From: Bacillota bacterium | Lineage (GTDB): Bacteria > Bacillota > Clostridia > Lachnospirales > Lachnospiraceae | Direction of reading: 5' to 3' | NCBI GenBank assembly: GCA_023420085.1 | Contig: JAEZWQ010000002.1 | Span: 1-46,396, forward strand | DNA: 46,396 bases | In this document: positions 1-9,402 of the stretch, one piece after another | How positions within the stretch are numbered: the first letter of the stretch is position 1 | Layout: each line of letters starts with the position of its first letter | Notes under the pieces: generated by a model | Told to the model about the DNA's origin: nothing | Database searches by the model: none | What the model saw: the letters and a program-made list of their open reading frames with translations, nothing else | Translations under genes and position numbers: made by a program

Positions 1-1204
1 CATATGTTTTTCCATCTTCTGTCTTTTTATTATTATCTCCTACAGTAACTTCTTTTGTAACTGGTTCTCCATCTTCGTTACTTACTGTAACCTTAACCTT
101 ATCCCCATTTACTACATCACTTGGTATCTCAACTTTTACTGTTGCATCCCCTGTATGTGCTTCTGTTACTGTTGGTTTTGATGGTTTTGTTGTATCATAT
201 GTTACCTTGTTAGATTCTTTTTCTGTTTGATTTGGATCTTTACTATTTGTAACCTTTACTTGTACTTCTTTACCTTCTATATTATTTTTTTCATCTTTAC
301 TTGGTTTTAATACAAGTTTCTTTTCTGTTGTAGCTTCATCCTCACCAGTTTTTTCTTCTACTTCTTCTAGTGTAAATCTACCATTTACATCATCTGGTAA
401 CTTCCATGCTCCATTTTCTTTTGTTATTACAATGCTTTCATCTCCAACTTTAACAGTTATCTTGTCGGCATTTTCATCAACTTTACCAATCTTGATATTT
501 GGTTGATTTTCATTAATTGGATCTAATACTGGAATCACGGTTACTTCATTAGTATTTTCTTCTGGTGTAGCTTCAGTTACTGTTTTTTCTCCTGCTTCTG
601 ATACATTTCCAGCCTCATCAGTAATTGTTGCAGTTACTTTTGTATCCTTTACCAATGGAGTTTCAACATCTACTGTTACAGTCTTATCTCCAGTTAAATC
701 ATTTTCTTTAACTACATAAGTCTTTGTAGGCGCGTCATCATCTTCACCAATTTTAACTGTCACAGTATCTCCTGCTTTTGCATCTTCTGGCAATTTAACC
801 TTAACTGATGTTTGATTTTCCACTGCTTCGGTTATTTCTGGTTTGGTTGGTTTTGTTGTATCAAATTTCACTGTATTAGATTCTTTTGTAACACCTGTAG
901 TATCATTAGTATTTGTAACTGTCACACTGATGTCTTTACCTTCAATATTAGTTTTTTCATTCTCTAATGGTGTTAATACTATCTTCTTAACCTTAGGTGC
1001 ATTTTCATCATCAGGATCTTTTTCTTCAACTTCAGATATGCTAAATCTAGTTTTAGCCTCTTCTGGTAGTGTCCATTTTCCATCAGTTAATGTTAGATCT
1101 ATTGTTTCATCATCTCCAATTTTTACAGTTATCTTATTGGCATTAGGATCAATGGTTCCAATCTTTATTGTTGGATTTTTCTCATTAATCTTATCAACTA
1201 CTGG
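1..1204 (-). repeat. Tandem 672-bp coding repeat (224 residues per unit) in the surface protein
   Basis: Unit 1 spans 533-1204. Unit 2 begins at 532 and is cut by the window edge. Matching landmarks lie exactly 672 bp apart: the codons for PVVDKINEKNP and PVLDPINENQP, and for NTVKFDTTKPTKP and NKVTYDTTKPSKP. Each unit consists of a roughly 110-residue module (IKIG...ANKITVKIGDD) followed by an Ig-like module. The copies have diverged at the amino-acid level, so this is an old duplication rather than an assembly artefact. The array probably continues past the left edge. Confidence 0.8.
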
Positions 1205-4200
1205 AGTTTCATTTACTGGTGTAATATTTATAGGTTCTGCTACAATTTTTTCTTCACTTGATTTTTCATAACCATTAGAAGCTTTAACTGTAACTATTAC
1301 CTTATCGCCTGCTTGAAGTTTATCTTCCCCATCAAAAGTAATTTCAATTCCATCAGCATCATCTTTTGTTGCATAGTCAATTTCTTTTGTTATTCTAGCT
1401 GGAGTTTCATCTGTTGCATCTTTTCCTTTAACAGTTACAACAACTTTGTCTCCATCCTTTATTTTATCAGGTATATTAACTTTAACCTTATTTTCATCTT
1501 TAGCTGGATCCTTAGTGAATGTTATTTCGCCAATTTCACGTTTATCAACAGTAAGTCCATCTGTTGAAAGAGTTGGTTTTTTGTTCGCTTGAACAAAAAT
1601 AGCTCTAACTGGTGTTCCATCAGGCACATCTGTCAAGTCAAATATTACCTTACCATTTTCAATTTTACCTGCGATAGGTTTTCCTGACTTATCCTTTAAT
1701 TCTTCACCATTAGCATTAGTTAGCAATGCTGATATTCCATCAGTAACGCCTTCTGGTATCTTAAATTCAACTCTAAACCCATCATTTTTATTCCAAGTTT
1801 GTGTTGGATTAGTAAGCATAGCTGAAGGTTGTCTTTCAAGAACTATAGTTTCTATCTTTGTAAGAGGTCTATCAAGATTATCAACAAATTCAACAATAAT
1901 CTTATCATTAGCATCAACATCTACCGGTATGTTATCTTCAACCGGTGTTCCTCTTAGCATATCTTCAGAAATATTTGAAGTTTTTTTGTCACTCTTTAAT
2001 GTTCCATCAGCGCCTGTAACATAAACAATATATTTATCATCAGTTGTAAGTTTAGAACTATCATTCTTTCCTGTTGGCAAGTTCATTGTAAACTTAATAT
2101 CATCGTCATAAACATTCTCTATTGTTCCATCATTAAATTTTCGGCGTTCTTCTGTTAGTTCAGTTAATTTAACAACCACATTCTTGCCAATTAGAGGGAT
2201 ATAAAATCCTCCAGCATAATCAGGATAGTATGATTCAGAATCTTTATTTAATAAAGGTGCAATACTTGGATCAGCTTGTAATGCAGCCTTAATTGCTGCG
2301 ATATCTTCTCCAGTAAGATTATTACGATTATCAACTAAAACTTTTTTAAAGTTTTTAAGTGCTTCTTTTATTCTTTCTTCAATATCTATTTCTTCTGCAT
2401 CAACCAACTCTATTTGACTTTTTGCATAATTTGAAAATACAAATGCCGGTCTTCCATCAGATCCTTCAGATGTTACAAATATTCTTGCCTTTGTACGTTT
2501 CTGACCTCCAACAGTCTTAATATGATTATCAAAATCAGCTTTTTCCCAAACATTATATTTTGGAGTTCTTTCATCCTCATTAATAAGAGCTATATCATTT
2601 CCCCATTTGTTCAAAGAACCATCTTTATTTCTTTCCAGTCCTGTTCCAACTATAAGAATAAAGTTTCCATCTTTATCAGCAATTGTTTCTGCCGCAACAT
2701 TCAAATCCCTTTCATCTTGAGACTTTGCATCATCCTTTTGTGTATATAATCCTACAGTTGAATAAGGTGCAGCTTTACCACGTATAATAGAGCCTGGTAC
2801 AAATTTTAATTTACCATTATCTGATGAGGAATTATCAATTTCATAGGTAATATTAGCAGAAGCTGGATCACTAGCTAATATCTTAGACACGCCTTTATTT
2901 AACTTAACCTCCGGATACCATGGATTAGTTCCATTACTTGGATTAGCCCATAGACCTTTTACTAAGTGACCAAGTTGTACTTGAGATTGTCTAGGACTAA
3001 TTTGTCCATCTGGGTATTCTCCTATACCATCAACCCTTAATCCTTCTGGTCCATCTGGACCACCTTGTCCCTTTAAAAGGTTCTTTAGTTGGGTTGGTCC
3101 TGCCTTATAAAAATGATCAAAGTCACTTAATCCATCTTTATTAGTGTCTTCACTATTTGGATCAGTTCCTAATAGCTTTTCATAATAATCTCTTAAATTA
3201 TCTCCATCAGTATCAACAAATACTGAACTAGGAACTGCAACATCTACTTGTTGTCTAACCTGAGCATTATCATATGATTTGAAACCAGCGGCTACAAATG
3301 TACTTTCTGGGAATGCTTGTATACGATTATTAGCATCCCTACGAACCATATTCCATTTTTCATCTTTGAAAAAAGCCATCGGATCACGTTTAGTCTTAAA
3401 AGTAACTACAATACGTCTATCTCGGCTACTTCCACCAGTCTTATATTGGAAACGCATCCCATATCCCATATCATTCAATATGAAATGGCCTACAGATGAA
3501 TTGCTATCATAGCCTGCATTTTTCTTTGTTGGATTATATTTATTTTGAATCTCCTCTTTACTAGCAAAAGAAAGTTGCTTTAATTCAAAGCTATCTTCAC
3601 CAAAACTTTCACCACCCATATAGCTAGGCATTCTAATTTGATCACTTTCTAAAAAGTTCGATGCAAATTTTGTCCAACCATTATCATTGGAATCACCAGT
3701 AGTATTAGTATTAAAATTATCAATAGTTAAATTAGCAAACATCTTTAAAGATTCATCGCTTCCATCTTTAACGTCAACAATATGAGGATTTCTCTGATCA
3801 GCTTCCATGCTAGTTTTATCTGCAACAAATATCTTATCATTTGCACTGTAAGCCTTAGCACGTTTAACAATATCATCAAAGCTTCCCATATATTGTTGTC
3901 CATATTGTTTATCTAATGGTTCCATCATATAAAAATCATAATTACCAACAATTTTCATATCCTTTGAAAGCATTACTGAAAACCATGGGTTAGATGTAAA
4001 ATTTAAATTCTTATCATTTAATGTATCAACAACTTTCTTCCCATCATTCCTATTAAAATTCTGGTCAATTTGTCCCTTTTTTAGCTCTTCAAAAAGTTCA
4101 TCATGCATACCCGCATTGAATACAACTGCCCACTCTTGCTCGTGATTAGCATTTTCATCCGTTAGCGGAATAAGTTTAACATATCTATTGGCATAGACTT

Positions 4201-4432
4201 CATTATTTTGTCCTTGCTCAGATAGATAGCTAGTCAAATATACATGCTCTAAATCATCTTTTTTAATCTTATATGAAGAAGTAGGTGCTAGTTTATAGGC
4301 ATCTTCACTATTCGCCATTACATATTCTGTAGAAAAAGGCAAACTTGACAATATCATAGCACCTGTTAAAAGTGCTATACCACTCTTCTTTACAAGCTTG
4401 CTAGTTTTTCTAGTTTCTGTACTTTTTTTCAT
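1..4432 (-). CDS. Large secreted surface protein with Ca-binding motif and Ig-like repeats (3' end outside window)
   Basis: This is an open frame of 1477 codons that runs off the left edge, so the C-terminus and any cell-wall anchor are not visible. The start ATG at 4432 is preceded by GAGGGG. The N-terminus is a long Sec signal: a basic stretch, then a hydrophobic core (GIALLTGAMILSSLPFS), with probable cleavage near residue 39. Residues about 40-400 are unrecognised and rich in Asp and Asn. At about 402-435 there is a thrombospondin-type-3-like calcium motif (DTDGDNLRDYYEKLLGTDP, then DTNKDGLSD). From about residue 1076 two near-identical 224-residue modules begin, each containing an Ig-like unit that starts with a TTKPxKP linker. 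The composition (Thr, Lys, Glu, Val) fits bacterial adhesin stalks. The calcium motif and repeat stalk support a surface adhesin, but the ligand is unknown. The gene is monocistronic as far as seen, with its own promoter upstream. Confidence 0.85.
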   Translation of the reverse strand, partial: MKKSTETRKTSKLVKKSGIALLTGAMILSSLPFSTEYVMANSEDAYKLAPTSSYKIKKDDLEHVYLTSYLSEQGQNNEVYANRYVKLIPLTDENANHEQEWAVVFNAGMHDELFEELKKGQIDQNFNRNDGKKVVDTLNDKNLNFTSNPWFSVMLSKDMKIVGNYDFYMMEPLDKQYGQQYMGSFDDIVKRAKAYSANDKIFVADKTSMEADQRNPHIVDVKDGSDESLKMFANLTIDNFNTNTTGDSNDNGWTKFASNFLESDQIRMPSYMGGESFGEDSFELKQLSFASKEEIQNKYNPTKKNAGYDSNSSVGHFILNDMGYGMRFQYKTGGSSRDRRIVVTFKTKRDPMAFFKDEKWNMVRRDANNRIQAFPESTFVAAGFKSYDNAQVRQQVDVAVPSSVFVDTDGDNLRDYYEKLLGTDPNSEDTNKDGLSDFDHFYKAGPTQLKNLLKGQGGPDGPEGLRVDGIGEYPDGQISPRQSQVQLGHLVKGLWANPSNGTNPWYPEVKLNKGVSKILASDPASANITYEIDNSSSDNGKLKFVPGSIIRGKAAPYSTVGLYTQKDDAKSQDERDLNVAAETIADKDGNFILIVGTGLERNKDGSLNKWGNDIALINEDERTPKYNVWEKADFDNHIKTVGGQKRTKARIFVTSEGSDGRPAFVFSNYAKSQIELVDAEEIDIEERIKEALKNFKKVLVDNRNNLTGEDIAAIKAALQADPSIAPLLNKDSESYYPDYAGGFYIPLIGKNVVVKLTELTEERRKFNDGTIENVYDDDIKFTMNLPTGKNDSSKLTTDDKYIVYVTGADGTLKSDKKTSNISEDMLRGTPVEDNIPVDVDANDKIIVEFVDNLDRPLTKIETIVLERQPSAMLTNPTQTWNKNDGFRVEFKIPEGVTDGISALLTNANGEELKDKSGKPIAGKIENGKVIFDLTDVPDGTPVRAIFVQANKKPTLSTDGLTVDKREIGEITFTKDPAKDENKVKVNIPDKIKDGDKVVVTVKGKDATDETPARITKEIDYATKDDADGIEITFDGEDKLQAGDKVIVTVKASNGYEKSSEEKIVAEPINITPVNETPVVDKINEKNPTIKIGTIDPNANKITVKIGDDETIDLTLTDGKWTLPEEAKTRFSISEVEEKDPDDENAPKVKKIVLTPLENEKTNIEGKDISVTVTNTNDTTGVTKESNTVKFDTTKPTKPEITEAVENQTSVKVKLPEDAKAGDTVTVKIGEDDDAPTKTYVVKENDLTGDKTVTVDVETPLVKDTKVTATITDEAGNVSEAGEKTVTEATPEENTNEVTVIPVLDPINENQPNIKIGKVDENADKITVKVGDESIVITKENGAWKLPDDVNGRFTLEEVEEKTGEDEATTEKKLVLKPSKDEKNNIEGKEVQVKVTNSKDPNQTEKESNKVTYDTTKPSKPTVTEAHTGDATVKVEIPSDVVNGDKVKVTVSNEDGEPVTKEVTVGDNNKKTEDGKTY

Positions 4433-4564
4433 TTCCCCTCCAAATAAACTTACATCTATAAACCAAATAATTTCTTTTCTAGCTTATTTTTTTTTTTTTT
4501 TATGTTCAATTTTTAATATTATTTAAATATTATAGACACTTAAATTATTTAAACTTATATGCGA

Positions 4565-4593
4565 ATTATACTCTTATTTGTTAACTTTTTCAA
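4565..4593 (-). promoter_or_regulatory. Sigma-A-type promoter for the surface protein
   Basis: On the minus strand, TTGAAA (4588-4593) and a perfect TATAAT (4565-4570) are separated by 17 bp. The predicted start, near 4558, leaves a 5' leader of about 125 nt before the ATG at 4432. That leader contains a long homopolymer T run (plus strand, about 4486-4501), which is A-rich in the transcript. The rest of 4433-4687 holds only this promoter and the terminator of the upstream operon. Confidence 0.7.
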
Positions 4594-4627
4594 TACTTTT
4601 CATAATAATTATGTAATAAATAACTAC

Positions 4628-4673
4628 AAAAAAATATGAACTAACATTAATAATATACTTAATTAATATTAGT
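4628..4673 (-). terminator. Intrinsic terminator after the GNAT-lysozyme operon
   Basis: Read on the minus strand, a 12-bp stem (4662-4673 with 4640-4651, one G-U pair) is followed by a run of seven T (4628-4634). It lies 15 nt past the stop of the 59-codon ORF and so closes that operon before the surface-protein promoter. Confidence 0.65.
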
Positions 4674-4687
4674 CCATATTTTATAGT

Positions 4688-4867
4688 TTATTTTTGAATT
4701 AATAATGTGTGTTTTCTAATAAGTTCTTCCTTTTCATCTTCAGTCGTATATATACCTACACATTGTGGAAGTTGATCTCTACCCTCTATATAAAGATTTT
4801 GAATTTCCTCTTCCATATCTAGTGAATAATATTCACCTTCATTATAATACAAATATTTTTCCTTCAT
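4688..4867 (-). CDS. Small 59-residue protein of unknown function
   Basis: The ATG at 4867 follows an ACCGAGGT ribosome site that overlaps the stop codon of the lysozyme gene, so translation is probably coupled. The product has 59 residues and is acidic: it begins MKEKYLYYNEGEYYSLDME and ends RKHTLLIQK. It has no signal peptide or membrane segment. I recognise no family. It is the last cistron before a clear terminator, and together with the good ribosome site this makes it likely to be real. Its place after a lysozyme gene hints at a shared envelope role, but that is only context. Confidence 0.6.
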   Translation of the reverse strand: MKEKYLYYNEGEYYSLDMEEEIQNLYIEGRDQLPQCVGIYTTEDEKEELIRKHTLLIQK

Positions 4868-4870
4868 AAT

Positions 4871-6769
4871 CTACCTCGGTATAAAATATACATAGTTTTC
4901 ATCAAAATAACGATTTGTACTTGACCCCAACTTATAACCATTGCCTTCTGCAGAGAATTGCCACATACCTGCATAAGGTATTGTAGGCCTTGAAACTCCC
5001 CAATGAGCAAGCCATATATGATAGTTACTTAAATCACCCAATTGGTCAAACCAGCTTTTACTTGCATATACACCAGGCTCATATCCAGCTTGTTTGATTC
5101 TTTCACAAAATGCAACAATCATTCTATGAATTAAAATATTATCTCTATATATGTTAACTCCATGTCTTGATTTATATCCATCTGCGTCTTCCATATCGAA
5201 ATATATTGGATAATCAGGTTTTATATTATACTTCTTTAGTGTAGCAATTACACCATCAGCCTCTTTAATAGCCTCTGCTTCATTTAATGCATAAGAATAA
5301 TGATAAACTCCATAAGGAATATTATTTCTTTTTACATTTGACAGATAATTAGAAAACATTTTATCCTCTGTAAAATATCCCCAACCTATTCTTAAAATAG
5401 CACCTTGAACTGTAGATTTGAATTTAGAAAAATCAATTCTTCCATTATGTTCAGATATGTCTGCAAAATAAAGTTTATTATCTATCTTTTTATATGTATC
5501 AGTATAATTTTTCATCGGATTTAATTTGTTGCCAACCTTTGAAGAATTTTGATTCTTAATTAATTCTTTGCTTACATAAGCTCCATTACTATCAAAATAA
5601 TAATTATATTCGCCAATTTTATACCTACCTACAACCATATAACCATCATCAGCAATATAATATTTATTATTTTTATAATCGATCCAGCCCGTTTGCTTTT
5701 TTCCATTTTTTAGGTACATCCATTTTCCGTTTTCCTGTCCCCATGAATTTGCTAAAGATCCATCATTATTGAAATAAAGTCTTTCCCCATTTACGTTCTG
5801 CCATCCGGTTTGCATAATACCATTTTTATTAAAGAAGTAATATTTACCATTAATTAGATTATATCCTGTAACTTTTTTACCATCTTTAACATATATCCAT
5901 TCATTACCTGTATTGCTCCAACCATCATTATATACTTTTTCTTTTTTTATTAGCTTGTTTGAAGCATCATAATAGTTTATATATCCATCTTTATTTATTT
6001 TATATTGCTGTAACTCTCCATTGTTACTGAATGAATATTCTATGCCATCAATTATCTGTTTACCAGTTAAATATTTTTGTTCTTTTGTTACATAATATTT
6101 TTTGCCATTCCTAGTGATCCATCCAGATGATTGTTTACCATTCTTATCAAAAAATGTCGGTTTATTATCAACTAGTCTAAATCCAGTATGCATCGTTCCA
6201 TCATTATTAAAGAAATACTTACTATTACCAATACTTGAATATCCTTTTGTAAGAGAATTATCTTTAGTATTTAAGTAATAATATTTATTATCCTTCTTTA
6301 TCCATCCTGATACTAAGTATCCTACATTTTTATCTGCATAATACGTCTTCCCTTTATAATTGATAAATCCAGTTCTTAATATACCATTTTCATCAAAAAT
6401 ATAGCGTTTACCATTTATATTAATATCACCTTTTACCAATTTAAAATTTGTTAAATTATAATAACTCCACTTATTATTATTTTTAATCCAACCTTTTTTT
6501 AGCTTACCATCTACTCCAAAATAGTAATTCCCCATAGGTCCAGTAAACATTTCGCCACTTTTTTTGTCAAAATAATATAAATAACCATTTAACTTTTTCC
6601 AGCCAGTAACATTTTGCCCATTTTCTTTGTAATAATACTTATTACCTATCCTCTTCCATCCATTATCATTACTTACAACTGTATTATTTGCACTTACTGA
6701 CAAAGGTAATGAAGTCGCAAGCACAGTTGCAGATAATAAAATGCAAAATAATTTAGAAAAGCTTTTCAT
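4871..6769 (-). CDS. Secreted GH25 lysozyme with cell-wall (choline-type) binding repeats
   Basis: This predicted N-acetylmuramidase cleaves the MurNAc-GlcNAc bond of peptidoglycan outside the cell. The 632 residues open with a Sec signal (cleavage after SVSA, near residue 27). From about 37 to 400 there is a long array of roughly 20-residue aromatic/glycine repeats of the GW...NGKYYYF type (CW_1/choline-binding family). A linker leads to the GH25 catalytic domain from about 432 to the end. Expected acidic residues are present in ADISEHNG (D437) and YFDMED (D525, E527). The start ATG at 6769 follows GGGGG and overlaps the GNAT gene by 17 nt. The repeats sit N-terminal to the catalytic domain, whereas phage Cpl-1-type lysozymes have them C-terminal. 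The repeats may bind choline-bearing teichoic acid, but that ligand is inferred from the family. Confidence 0.9.
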   Translation of the reverse strand: MKSFSKLFCILLSATVLATSLPLSVSANNTVVSNDNGWKRIGNKYYYKENGQNVTGWKKLNGYLYYFDKKSGEMFTGPMGNYYFGVDGKLKKGWIKNNNKWSYYNLTNFKLVKGDININGKRYIFDENGILRTGFINYKGKTYYADKNVGYLVSGWIKKDNKYYYLNTKDNSLTKGYSSIGNSKYFFNNDGTMHTGFRLVDNKPTFFDKNGKQSSGWITRNGKKYYVTKEQKYLTGKQIIDGIEYSFSNNGELQQYKINKDGYINYYDASNKLIKKEKVYNDGWSNTGNEWIYVKDGKKVTGYNLINGKYYFFNKNGIMQTGWQNVNGERLYFNNDGSLANSWGQENGKWMYLKNGKKQTGWIDYKNNKYYIADDGYMVVGRYKIGEYNYYFDSNGAYVSKELIKNQNSSKVGNKLNPMKNYTDTYKKIDNKLYFADISEHNGRIDFSKFKSTVQGAILRIGWGYFTEDKMFSNYLSNVKRNNIPYGVYHYSYALNEAEAIKEADGVIATLKKYNIKPDYPIYFDMEDADGYKSRHGVNIYRDNILIHRMIVAFCERIKQAGYEPGVYASKSWFDQLGDLSNYHIWLAHWGVSRPTIPYAGMWQFSAEGNGYKLGSSTNRYFDENYVYFIPR

Positions 6770-7280
6770 TATTACCCCCTATTTTTCTTTCAAATGCTAG
6801 TCTTTCTAAATTCCCTCTGATATAAATTATACCAGTATTTTTAAATCCATTTCTTATTAAATATTTTTGCATAGGTAAATTTTTTCTATGAGTATCAACT
6901 CTAATCCATGTATATTTATTATACTTAACAATATCAAATATTGAATTAAGTAATTTATCTGATATATATTTACCTCTATATTTATCGCCAATTGCTAGTC
7001 TATGTATTGTAGCATATTTATCATTACTTGACCATCCACCTTCTACTATTTTATTGTAACTTTCTTCACCATTAAAATCTATAACAGTTACAGCCTCTAT
7101 ACAGTTATCAATAACGTACTTATATAGTATACCGTCTCTTATATCACTTATTATTATGTCTTTAGATGGGTATGACTTATCCCACTGGTCAGGATTCCCT
7201 GACTTGATCATAAACCTTTTTGCTTCTTCATAAATTTCTAATATTTTTTCAACATCTTCTAGTTTAGCCTTATATAACAT
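6753..7280 (-). CDS. GNAT-family N-acetyltransferase
   Basis: The 175 residues have the GNAT fold pattern. An N-terminal helix (KAKLEDVEKILEIYEEAKRF) leads to the acetyl-CoA loop AIGDKYRGKYISDKLLNSIF at about 97-116, the motif-A position. After it comes WIRVDTHRKNLPMQKYLIRN, typical of the small-molecule acetyltransferase branch, then a GFKNTG turn. The ATG at 7280 follows TTGGAGAT. It is the first gene of a three-gene minus-strand operon with the GH25 lysozyme and the 59-codon ORF. The substrate cannot be told from sequence. Proximity to the lysozyme is compatible with envelope modification, but the overlap may only reflect compact packing. Confidence 0.85.
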   Translation of the reverse strand: MLYKAKLEDVEKILEIYEEAKRFMIKSGNPDQWDKSYPSKDIIISDIRDGILYKYVIDNCIEAVTVIDFNGEESYNKIVEGGWSSNDKYATIHRLAIGDKYRGKYISDKLLNSIFDIVKYNKYTWIRVDTHRKNLPMQKYLIRNGFKNTGIIYIRGNLERLAFERKIGGNNEKLF

Positions 7281-7354
7281 TTTATCTCCAACATTTTTTT
7301 AATTATAATAACAAATTTTTCATCATTTATCTATACTTACACAGTCTAGTTTAC

Positions 7355-7383
7355 TTGTTAGTAATACGTCAATATGCTATAAT
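7355..7383 (+). promoter_or_regulatory. Promoter for ftsH and the downstream hprK cluster
   Basis: TTGTTA (7355-7360) and a perfect TATAAT (7378-7383) are separated by 17 bp. The predicted start, near 7390, gives a leader of about 26 nt ahead of AGAAAGGGAC and the ftsH ATG. No other plus-strand promoter is evident before the MATE gene, so this may drive 7416-14816. Confidence 0.6.
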
Positions 7384-7415
7384 TATAATAATATCTTTAA
7401 ATAGAAAGGGACAAA

Positions 7416-9395
7416 ATGTTTAACGACAACAATAGTAATAATAACGAGAATAATAACAATAATAATAAGAAAAATAATAGGTTTTCTTTAATAGTACTTG
7501 CTATTATTTTTTTAACTTTAATACCATTAGTTTATAACTCTACACTAATTAGATCACTTAATCAAACTGAAGTAACATATAATGACTTCAAAAAAATGAT
7601 TAATGATGAAAAAGTTACAAAAGTTACAATAAACTCAGAAAAAATTACATTTAGGGATAAAGATAATAACCTTTATATCACAGGTACTTTAAATGATGAA
7701 GATTTACTACCTACCCTAATTGATAAGAATATCCCTACAAATAGAGTTGATGAAAAAAACTTTTTTGGTCTTATAACAGCGTTCTTGCCGCTGATAATTT
7801 TTGCTTTATTCATTTTTTTAATGAGCAGAAATATGAAAAGTACCTTTCAAGTGGGCAAAAGTAAGGCTAAAGTATATATGCAAAAAAATACTGGTGTTAC
7901 TTTCAAAGATGTTGCTGGGCAAGAAGAAGCTAAAGAATCTTTAGTTGAAATAATCGATTTTTTACATGATCCAAAAAAATATAGAAATATAGGTGCTAAA
8001 CTACCTAAAGGTGCTTTACTAGTAGGCCCTCCTGGTACAGGTAAAACACTTATTGCTAAAGCTGTTGCCGGCGAAGCTAATGTTCCATTCTTTTCGCTGA
8101 CAGGTTCAGATTTTGTTGAAATGTTTGTAGGCGTTGGTGCTTCAAGAGTTAGGGATTTATTTAAAGAAGCAAATAAAGCTGCCCCTTGCATAATCTTTAT
8201 TGATGAAATCGATGCAATAGGTAAGAGTCGTGATTCAAGATATGGCGGTGGAAATGATGAACGTGAACAAACTCTAAATCAACTTTTATCAGAAATGGAT
8301 GGTTTTGATGAAACACGTGGTCTTCTTGTTATGGGTGCAACGAATAGACCTGAAATTCTTGATAAAGCACTACTTAGACCGGGAAGATTTGATAGAAGAA
8401 TTATAGTTGATAAACCTGACCTAAAAGGTCGTATCGATACCCTAAAGGTACATGCAAAAGATGTACGCATGGATCAAACTGTTGATTTCAAAGAAATAGC
8501 ACTTGCAACTCCTGGTGCTGTTGGTGCTGATCTTGCTAATATTATCAATGAAGCGGCAATTAATGCAGTAAAAAATAATAGACAATTAGTGAACCAAGAT
8601 GATTTGTTTGAGTCAGTTGAAGTTGTAATTGCGGGTAAACAAAAGAAAGATAGAATATTGAACAATAAAGAAAAGCGTATAGTTGCTTATCATGAAGTTG
8701 GACACGCTCTTCTTACTGCTCTTCAAAAGAATGCTGAACCAGTGCAAAAAATAACTATAATACCAAGAACAATGGGTGCATTAGGTTATGTTATGCAAGT
8801 ACCAGAAGAAGAAAAATATCTTCAATCAAAAGATGAACTTCTTGCAACAATAATTGTAACCTTTGGTGGTAGAGCTGCTGAAGACGTTGTGTTTAATTCT
8901 ATTACTACCGGTGCTGCAAATGATATTGAGCAAGCAACAAATATTGCTAGACAAATGATTACAAGATTTGGAATGAGCGATAAATTTGGACTTATTGGTT
9001 TAGAAAAGGTAGAAAATCAATATCTTGAAGGTAGATTAGTTCTAAACTGCGCAGATAATACTGCTTCTGAAGTTGATAAAGAAGTGATCAGAGTCCTAAA
9101 TGAATGTTATGAAAGAGCCAAATCATTAATATCTGAACATAGAGAAGAACTAGATGCAATTGCAGATTATCTATATGAAAAGGAAACAATTACTGGAAAA
9201 CAATTTATGGAAATATTCAGACAATTTAATCCAGAAGAAACAACTAAAAACGAAATAAATGATGCTGTTAAAGATGTCAATAGTTCAATCAAAACTACTG
9301 AAGTTAATAATGATAATAATGATAATAATGATAATATATTAGATACAGATAATAATACAAATAATATTCATAATTCAGAAAATATAGAAAATTAG
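7416..9395 (+). CDS. ftsH: ATP-dependent zinc metalloprotease FtsH
   Basis: A membrane-anchored AAA+ protease that degrades misassembled membrane proteins and regulators. In the 659 residues there is an Asn-rich N-tail, TM1 (about 23-41), an extracytoplasmic domain, TM2 (about 117-137), then the AAA module: Walker A GPPGTGKT (204-211), Walker B IIFIDEID (to 266), arginine-finger region GRFDRR (about 323-328). The protease zinc site is HEVGH (426-430), with the third ligand in GAANDIEQAT (D503). The usual HEAGH is HEVGH here; the coordinating His and the Glu are intact. The C-terminus is an unusual Asn/Asp/Thr-rich tail (about 605-659), partly encoded by a 9-bp tandem repeat. hprK follows after 7 nt, so the two are probably co-transcribed. 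Confidence 0.96.
   Translation: MFNDNNSNNNENNNNNNKKNNRFSLIVLAIIFLTLIPLVYNSTLIRSLNQTEVTYNDFKKMINDEKVTKVTINSEKITFRDKDNNLYITGTLNDEDLLPTLIDKNIPTNRVDEKNFFGLITAFLPLIIFALFIFLMSRNMKSTFQVGKSKAKVYMQKNTGVTFKDVAGQEEAKESLVEIIDFLHDPKKYRNIGAKLPKGALLVGPPGTGKTLIAKAVAGEANVPFFSLTGSDFVEMFVGVGASRVRDLFKEANKAAPCIIFIDEIDAIGKSRDSRYGGGNDEREQTLNQLLSEMDGFDETRGLLVMGATNRPEILDKALLRPGRFDRRIIVDKPDLKGRIDTLKVHAKDVRMDQTVDFKEIALATPGAVGADLANIINEAAINAVKNNRQLVNQDDLFESVEVVIAGKQKKDRILNNKEKRIVAYHEVGHALLTALQKNAEPVQKITIIPRTMGALGYVMQVPEEEKYLQSKDELLATIIVTFGGRAAEDVVFNSITTGAANDIEQATNIARQMITRFGMSDKFGLIGLEKVENQYLEGRLVLNCADNTASEVDKEVIRVLNECYERAKSLISEHREELDAIADYLYEKETITGKQFMEIFRQFNPEETTKNEINDAVKDVNSSIKTTEVNNDNNDNNDNILDTDNNTNNIHNSENIEN
9307..9336 (+). 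repeat. 9-bp tandem repeat in the ftsH 3' end
   Basis: About three copies of AATGATAAT encode the NDN run in the C-terminal tail of FtsH. The period is exactly 9 bp, so copy-number changes would keep the reading frame. Confidence 0.7.
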
Positions 9396-9402
9396 GTGAT
9401 TT

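Noticed and set aside
843..1567. Plus-strand open frames within the surface protein
   Set aside because: These are antisense to the Thr/Lys/Glu-rich repeat region, give Phe/Val/Ser-rich products as expected of reversed coding, and lack ribosome sites.
4486..4501. Long T run in the surface-protein leader as a phase-variation tract
   Set aside because: It lies in the untranslated leader rather than in the reading frame or promoter spacer, so no on/off mechanism is evident; a mild effect on expression is possible.
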